In this document: piece by piece, positions 58,368 to 64,000 of the stretch
How positions within the stretch are numbered: position 1 is the first letter of the stretch
Layout: the number at the start of each line of letters is the position of its first letter
NCBI RefSeq assembly: GCF_028435365.1
Contig: NZ_JAGTJJ010000002.1
Coordinates: forward strand, 496,001 to 560,000
Reading direction: 5' to 3'
DNA: 64,000 nt
From: Polyangium jinanense
Lineage (GTDB): Bacteria > Myxococcota > Polyangia > Polyangiales > Polyangiaceae
The notes under the pieces: generated by a model
Database searches by the model: none
What the model was told of the DNA's origin: nothing
What the model saw: the letters and a program-made list of their open reading frames with translations, nothing else
Made by a program: the position numbers and the translations under genes

Positions 58368-58964
58368 TCAGGTCGTCTTGCGGAAGACGAGCGAGTGATT
58401 GTTGGCAGGCATGGGGACGGTCTCCTCGTGCACGAAACCGGTTTGTCGCGCGAGGCGCGTGAGGTCGTCGAGGTCGCGCACGCCCCAGGAAGGGTCCCTT
58501 TCCCGTAACGAGGCGTCGAAGGCTTCGTTGCTCGGCGCCGTGAACGCGCCCGAGAATCGATAAGGGCCGTAGGTGAAGAGCACGCCGCCCGCGGGGAGGA
58601 TGCGCGCGGCGCCGCGGAAGAGGCCCTCGCACGCGCGGAAGGGGGCAATGTGGATCATGTTGATGCAGACGACGGCATCGGCGCGGGAGACGGGCCAGGC
58701 CTCCTCGGAGGCGTCGAGCTGGAGCGGGCGGAGGAAATTCGGCAGATCGAGTTCCGCGCGGTACGCCTCGATGCTGGCGAGCGCGTCGAGATCGGGGTCT
58801 GTAGGCTGGAACGTGACGCCGGGGAGGTGGGCCGCGAAGTGCGCGGTGTGCTGCCCGGAGCCGCTCGCGATTTCGAGCGTAAAGGCGCCGTCTGGCAGGA
58901 TGCGGCGGAGGATGTCCAGGATGGGGTCACGATTTCTCTCGGCAGCGGGGGCGCGTCGCTTCAT
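58368..58964 (-). CDS. DUF938/METTL26-type SAM-dependent methyltransferase
   Basis: 198 residues from ATG 58964, preceded by GGAAG at about five bases. The whole protein fits DUF938: RAPAAERNRDPILDILRRIL, the SAM motif LEIASGSGQHTAHFA (about 27-41), QPTDPDLDALASIEAY, VCINMIHIAPFRACEGLFRGAARIL, GVLFTYGPYRFSGAFTAPSNEAFDASLRERDP, quoted in pieces, and NNHSLVFRKT at the end. Substrate unknown; the family is widely conserved in bacteria and animals. It converges on the amidohydrolase gene with 4 bases between the stops and is divergent from the lipoprotein gene at 59011. Confidence 0.9.
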   Translation of the reverse strand: MKRRAPAAERNRDPILDILRRILPDGAFTLEIASGSGQHTAHFAAHLPGVTFQPTDPDLDALASIEAYRAELDLPNFLRPLQLDASEEAWPVSRADAVVCINMIHIAPFRACEGLFRGAARILPAGGVLFTYGPYRFSGAFTAPSNEAFDASLRERDPSWGVRDLDDLTRLARQTGFVHEETVPMPANNHSLVFRKTT

Positions 58965-59010
58965 GGGGGCTTCCGGGTGGTGTATCCTCGGGCGCGTGGA
59001 GCTTAGCAAG

Positions 59011-60210
59011 ATGCGCGCATGGAAGGCAAAACGAGCTTTGGGGATCGCGGCCGTCGGGATGTCCTCCTTTGGCTGCCAGATCGTGGGCGGGCTCCCTTCC
59101 GAGCTCAAGCTCGACGATGACCCTGGCAGCCTGCCGCCGCGAGATCCGCTGGTATGGGAGGCGACCGAGCCCGGGTCGGAGATGATCTACACGATGCCGG
59201 AATGGCTCGAGTATCTCAATCGGTCGGATACGCCGCGCACGTCGCAGGTCGGGCCGAATACGCTGCGCATCGGATACCAGAAGAACGAGCCGCGGCCGCG
59301 CAACGTGGGGACGGGCTGGGGGCTTGCGATGGAGACGGAGCGGACGAATTTGAATCCGCGCAGTCGGTGGGGAGGCGCCGGCTGGACCACGCCGGCCGAA
59401 TCGATGCTGGTCGTGCCGGACGCGCCCGATCCCGCGGGTGGAATGGATGGCGTGTCCTTGATCTCCTCGGGAACGCAATCATCTCCCTGGATCGGGGTGG
59501 ATGGAACGATCGCGTCGGCGTGGGTCGTGGGCGCGCAGGGAGAGGGGACGTTTGCGTATTTGGCGTATGGCAATGCTTTCGTGACGGTGGGCGATACCGC
59601 CTGGAAGCGGTACGAGGTGAGGACATCCGAGGAGATGCCCCTCCTTCGATTGACGACGGAGGCAATCGGGGCAGCGCCAGCCATCACGCTGCAAACGTCG
59701 GTGCACGTGTACGGGGCGCAGGTGGAGGTGGGGACGTATCCTTCGAGTTTCATTCCGACAACCGGGGCGCCGGTGCTCCGCGAGGCGGATCTCTTGAACG
59801 TCGACATGGAGACGCTGGCCCCGTCGGGGTATTTCGACGTGACGATCCGGTATGCGCCGCATTTCGCGCAGAACGAGCAGGTCGTCGATCACGACATCGT
59901 CGCGCTGGAGGACGACAGCACGTTTTTCCGGATGAAGGCGGGAGGCACGCTGGCGCTGCTCAAGGTGGGCTCGCCGGACAGCCTGCGAATCGAGGGGCTC
60001 GATTGGGCGCGAGATCAGGAGCTCGAGGTGCGGGTGCAATACCTGCCGAACCGGCGGCTCATTTCGATCAAGGGCGCGACGAAGGGGGACGCGACGGTAT
60101 CGAAGCTCGGTCCGGTCGAGCCCGTGGGGAAGGATTCGACCGTGTGGTTGCTCGGGGACAACGACGGTCCGCAGGAGAGCGTGGATCTCCGGTACATCGA
60201 GATTCGATAG
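59011..60210 (+). CDS. lipoprotein with lectin-like beta-sandwich
   Basis: 399 residues from ATG 59011, with GGAG (58998-59001) nine bases upstream; GTG 58996 is the alternative. Signal with possible lipobox: ALGIAAVGMSSFGCQ. The mature part has one beta-rich domain (about 55-270) resembling the carbohydrate-binding/laminin-G-like modules seen in phage tail fibres: ETERTNLNPRSRWGGAGWTT, YAYGNAFVTVGDTAWKRYEV, VHVYGAQVEVGTYPSSFIPTTG. A second (about 280-399) has the concanavalin-type pattern: YFDVTIRYAPHF, FFRMKAGGTLALLKVG, LEVRVQYLPNRRLISIKGA. No catalytic residues are seen. Probably binds a polysaccharide at the surface; the ligand is unknown. It converges on the membrane protein gene with 15 bases between stops. 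Confidence 0.72.
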   Translation: MRAWKAKRALGIAAVGMSSFGCQIVGGLPSELKLDDDPGSLPPRDPLVWEATEPGSEMIYTMPEWLEYLNRSDTPRTSQVGPNTLRIGYQKNEPRPRNVGTGWGLAMETERTNLNPRSRWGGAGWTTPAESMLVVPDAPDPAGGMDGVSLISSGTQSSPWIGVDGTIASAWVVGAQGEGTFAYLAYGNAFVTVGDTAWKRYEVRTSEEMPLLRLTTEAIGAAPAITLQTSVHVYGAQVEVGTYPSSFIPTTGAPVLREADLLNVDMETLAPSGYFDVTIRYAPHFAQNEQVVDHDIVALEDDSTFFRMKAGGTLALLKVGSPDSLRIEGLDWARDQELEVRVQYLPNRRLISIKGATKGDATVSKLGPVEPVGKDSTVWLLGDNDGPQESVDLRYIEIR

Positions 60211-60225
60211 CGACAAACGGATCCA

Positions 60226-60594
60226 TCAGCGCAGGTAGAGCCAGAGCCAGCTCCCCGCGCCGAAGAGGACGCCCGTCCCGAGGATCACGCCGAATCCGCC
60301 GAAGAAGACCCATTGCCCGCGTTTCTTCTCCTGCGCGAGCCCCCACGCGATCGCGAAGAGGTGCGAGAGGACGAACACGACGCCCGCAGGCCAGGCGACG
60401 AGGCGGACGACGAGCTGGCCCATCGCCTCGGTGTCGTGTTCGATCGCGGAGAGGCGCTCGAAATGCAGGTGGATCGTGAGCGGCATCGAGGCGATGGCCC
60501 AGACGAAGGCGAGGGGGTAGCCGAAGAAGTGGCCGACGGCGAGGCGTTCGAGGAAGAGGCGGACGCGAAACCGAGGCGGCGCGGGCGCGTTCAC
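60226..60594 (-). CDS. small membrane protein, three transmembrane segments
   Basis: 122 residues; the start is GTG 60594, whose last bases overlap the stop of the amidohydrolase gene (GTGA, 60591-60594), so it is coupled to it. Three hydrophobic segments: FGYPLAFVWAIASMPLTI (about 25-42), LVAWPAGVVFVLSHLFAIAWGL (about 65-87) and WVFFGGFGVILGTGVLFGAG (about 94-114). Short loops, C-terminus WLWLYLR. No family was recognised. It is the last gene of a minus-strand operon with two amidohydrolases. Confidence 0.72.
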   Translation of the reverse strand: MNAPAPPRFRVRLFLERLAVGHFFGYPLAFVWAIASMPLTIHLHFERLSAIEHDTEAMGQLVVRLVAWPAGVVFVLSHLFAIAWGLAQEKKRGQWVFFGGFGVILGTGVLFGAGSWLWLYLR

Positions 60595-61921
60595 CGGGCG
60601 ATGGGGAGTTTTCGGTAACGTGTGAAAAGAGCAGATTGGCGGTTCGCGAGGTCGACCTTCTTGCCACGAATGACGACCGCGAGCGGGCGCGAGGCGATTT
60701 CGAGGGGATCCCCCGACCAGACGACGAGGTTCGCGACCTTGCCAGGCGCGAGCGTGCCGTATTTCGCGCCGAGCCCGAGCGCCTCGGCCGGAGCGCGGGT
60801 AATCGCGGCAATGGCCGCCGCGTGCGGCAATCCCGCGCGGACGGCATTGCCAGCGATCTGGCGGAGCTTGCGCGCATTGTGCGTGTCGGCCGTGGTGAGG
60901 ACGACGGGGACGCCAGCCGCGTGGAGAAGCGCGGCGTTGTCGTCACGCGTGCCGAGGGTGTGGAAGCTCGTGGGGCCAGGTTCGAGGGGATTGACGATCA
61001 CCGGGATTTTCGATTCGGCGAGGCGAGGCGCGATTTTCCAGGCCTCGGCGCCGCCCGCGATGACGGGGCGGAGGCCGAACTCCTTGGCGAGCGCGACGGC
61101 GGCGAGGATGTCGGAGGCGCGATCGACGTGGAAGACGACCGGGACGCGGCCGGCGAGTGCGTTACCGACGGCTTCGAGGTCGAGGCGGCTCGCCGCGAAG
61201 GGGCGGCTTTGATTGCGCTCCCACGCGGCGCGGTTTTTCTGGAACGTACGGGCGTCGTCGAAGACCTCGCGCGCGAGGAGCAAGGCCGCCGCAGGGCCGC
61301 CGCGGTCGCCGTCGAGGCTGCTCCCGTCGAGGTGGACGTGGAGCGCGAGCGGGCCTTGGGCCAGGGCCGATTCGCGGGTGTCGCCGTCGAGGTCGGCCCA
61401 GGCAGATTGTCCGGAAAAACGCCCGCCGAGAGGGACGACGGCCACGGAGGTGACGCCCTCGGCGCGCGTGATGCCGACGACGGTGGAGGCGGGGTTGTAG
61501 CCGTCGGCGGCGCGGAAGGCCGCGCGAATGGGGTCTTTGCCGCCGCGATCGTCGTCGTGCGTCGAGTCTTCGAGCGAGACTTCGACGAGGCCAATGGACG
61601 TGAACGCGTCGACGAAGCCGGGCGTGACGATGGCGCCCTTGGCGCCGATCGTGATGACGCCAGGCGGGACGGCGAGGCCTTTTCCGATTTTCTGGACGAG
61701 GCCTTTTTCCACGAGGATTGTGGCGTCTTCGAGGACCTCACCCGTGCCAGTGTGGACGCGTCCGCCGACGATCGCGATCGGCGCGGCGGCGGCAGGCTCG
61801 GCGGCTTTCGCGGTCGCGGGCGCCGGAGCCTGCGCGGGACGAGGTTGCGCGAAGGCCTCCGTCGCCGCGAGAACGGTGGTCAGGACGAACAGGGACCAGA
61901 CAAACGTCTTTCGGGGGTTTG

Positions 61922-61925
<4 letters not shown>
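60591..61925 (-). CDS. amidohydrolase-like protein lacking the HxH metal motif
   Basis: 444 residues from GTG 61925, overlapping the stop of the upstream amidohydrolase (GTGA). Signal peptide: KTFVWSLFVLTTVLAATEAFA; Ala/Pro-rich linker to about 50. The fold is that of imidazolonepropionase-like amidohydrolases (IAIVGGRVHTGTGEVLEDATILVEKGLV; LGTLAPGKVANLVVWSGDPLE, as AKYGTLAPGKVANLVVWSGD). Where active members have DxHxH, this protein has VTPGFVDAFTSIGLVEVSLED, so that both metal His are missing. Other His of the site are partly present (ALHVHLDGS, VVFHVDRA). It should therefore be inactive or use one metal at most, and may be a partner of the adjacent active-site-complete paralogue. Confidence 0.86.
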
Positions 61926-63550
<1,625 letters not shown>

Positions 63551-63616
63551 CGCGCGGGACGGTATCACACCCGGACGAACGTGCGGGGCATAGGCGTATC
63601 GCCGCTTGCTGGGAGA

Positions 63617-64000
63617 TCACGCTGCGGGGGCATTCTCCAGCGCGGGTCGTCGCGCGACGATGAGGACGTTGGAGAAGGGCGTGGAGCCCCACGCCGGCAG
63701 GATTTCGCAGTGGAAGCCGCGCGCTTCGAGGAGCGCAGCGATGCTCTGCGCAGGCCGGAAACGAACACGCTCGCCGCGGTTGAATCGTACGGCCGTGAAG
63801 ATTTTTTCTTCGAGCAAGGTGGCGAAGCTGCGGAAGCCTCGCTCGGTGTCGGCCTCGCGTACGAGCAAGCGGCCGCCGGGTTTTACGTGGTCGGCGGCGC
63901 AGCCGAGGATCGCGTCCTGCTCTTCGATCGTGAAGTAGTGGAGGAGGTCGATGAGCAGGACGGTGTCGGCCGGCGTGGCCTCGAAGCGGCGCGCGTCTTC
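63617..64000 (-). CDS. class I SAM-dependent methyltransferase, N-terminal part outside window
   Basis: The frame runs on to the window edge, so only the C-terminal 127 residues are seen. Visible are PADTVLLIDLLHYFTIEEQD, the post-motif stretch AADHVKPGGRLLVREADTER (motif III-like) and FSNVLIVARRP at the end, all as in class I methyltransferases of the small-molecule or lipid type. The SAM-binding glycine motif must lie outside the window. It is 66 bases upstream of the amidohydrolase gene on the same strand and could be in the same transcription unit. Substrate cannot be given. Confidence 0.8.
   Translation of the reverse strand, partial: EDARRFEATPADTVLLIDLLHYFTIEEQDAILGCAADHVKPGGRLLVREADTERGFRSFATLLEEKIFTAVRFNRGERVRFRPAQSIAALLEARGFHCEILPAWGSTPFSNVLIVARRPALENAPAA

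Overview
The window looks like a piece of a large, GC-rich myxobacterial chromosome, probably from the Sorangium/Polyangium side of the group. The evidence is strong codon bias to G/C in third positions, many lipoproteins with Gly-Gly-x linkers, RCC1/EGF surface proteins, a protein with MopE-type metal-binding repeats, a Myxococcus-type double-CXXCG protein and a VgrG/DUF2169/DUF3540/DUF4150 cassette. No rRNA, tRNA, CRISPR array, transposase or phage module was seen. The family calls come from reading the proteins, not from database searches.

Layout. 1-4897: two tandem surface proteins, each with EGF-like modules followed by 14 Cys-paired RCC1 repeats. 4907-4937: a bidirectional terminator. 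4958-8794 (minus): a three-gene operon of DUF1549-like CxxCH protein, lipoprotein and Tat-exported DUF1501 protein, divergent from a lipoprotein with a CxxCH tail (8906-10249). 10256-11101 (minus): a protein built almost wholly of a 9-residue cysteine repeat. 11117-13360 (minus): a VOC domain fused to six TIG domains. 13462-17185: a zinc-finger protein, TesB thioesterase, a 43/44-nt tandem repeat block, a hypothetical protein and a Uma2-family protein. 17201-20187 (minus): a catabolic operon of BKACE-type beta-keto acid cleavage enzyme, quinone-oxidoreductase-like MDR enzyme and TauD dioxygenase. 20252-21451 (minus): a choice-of-anchor L protein. 21638-27189: an envelope operon (two beta-barrel-like proteins, two lipoproteins, one with an OmpA domain).

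27232-39711 is one long same-strand run: a MoxR AAA+ ATPase and a VWA protein with overlapping ends, then VgrG, a DUF2169-pentapeptide fusion, a second pentapeptide protein, DUF3540 and a DUF4150 (PAAR-like) protein. It reads as a type VI secretion tip-loading cassette without an obvious toxin. 39721-40212 (minus) is a Coa1-like membrane protein. A helical-repeat protein with a hairpin-rich leader follows, then sulfate activation (cysD, fused cysN-cysC), ferrochelatase and an exported SRPBCC protein.

46232-46301 holds a G-tract run and a strong hairpin between convergent genes, and 47340-47607 is a structured non-coding stretch. The NHEJ pair ligD and ku is divergent at 49181-52702. The rest (52759-64000) holds a half/full-size ABC-B exporter, a GYF_2-like protein, several lipoproteins, three amidohydrolase-family proteins (one without the metal-binding HxH), a DUF938 methyltransferase and, cut by the window edge, a second methyltransferase.
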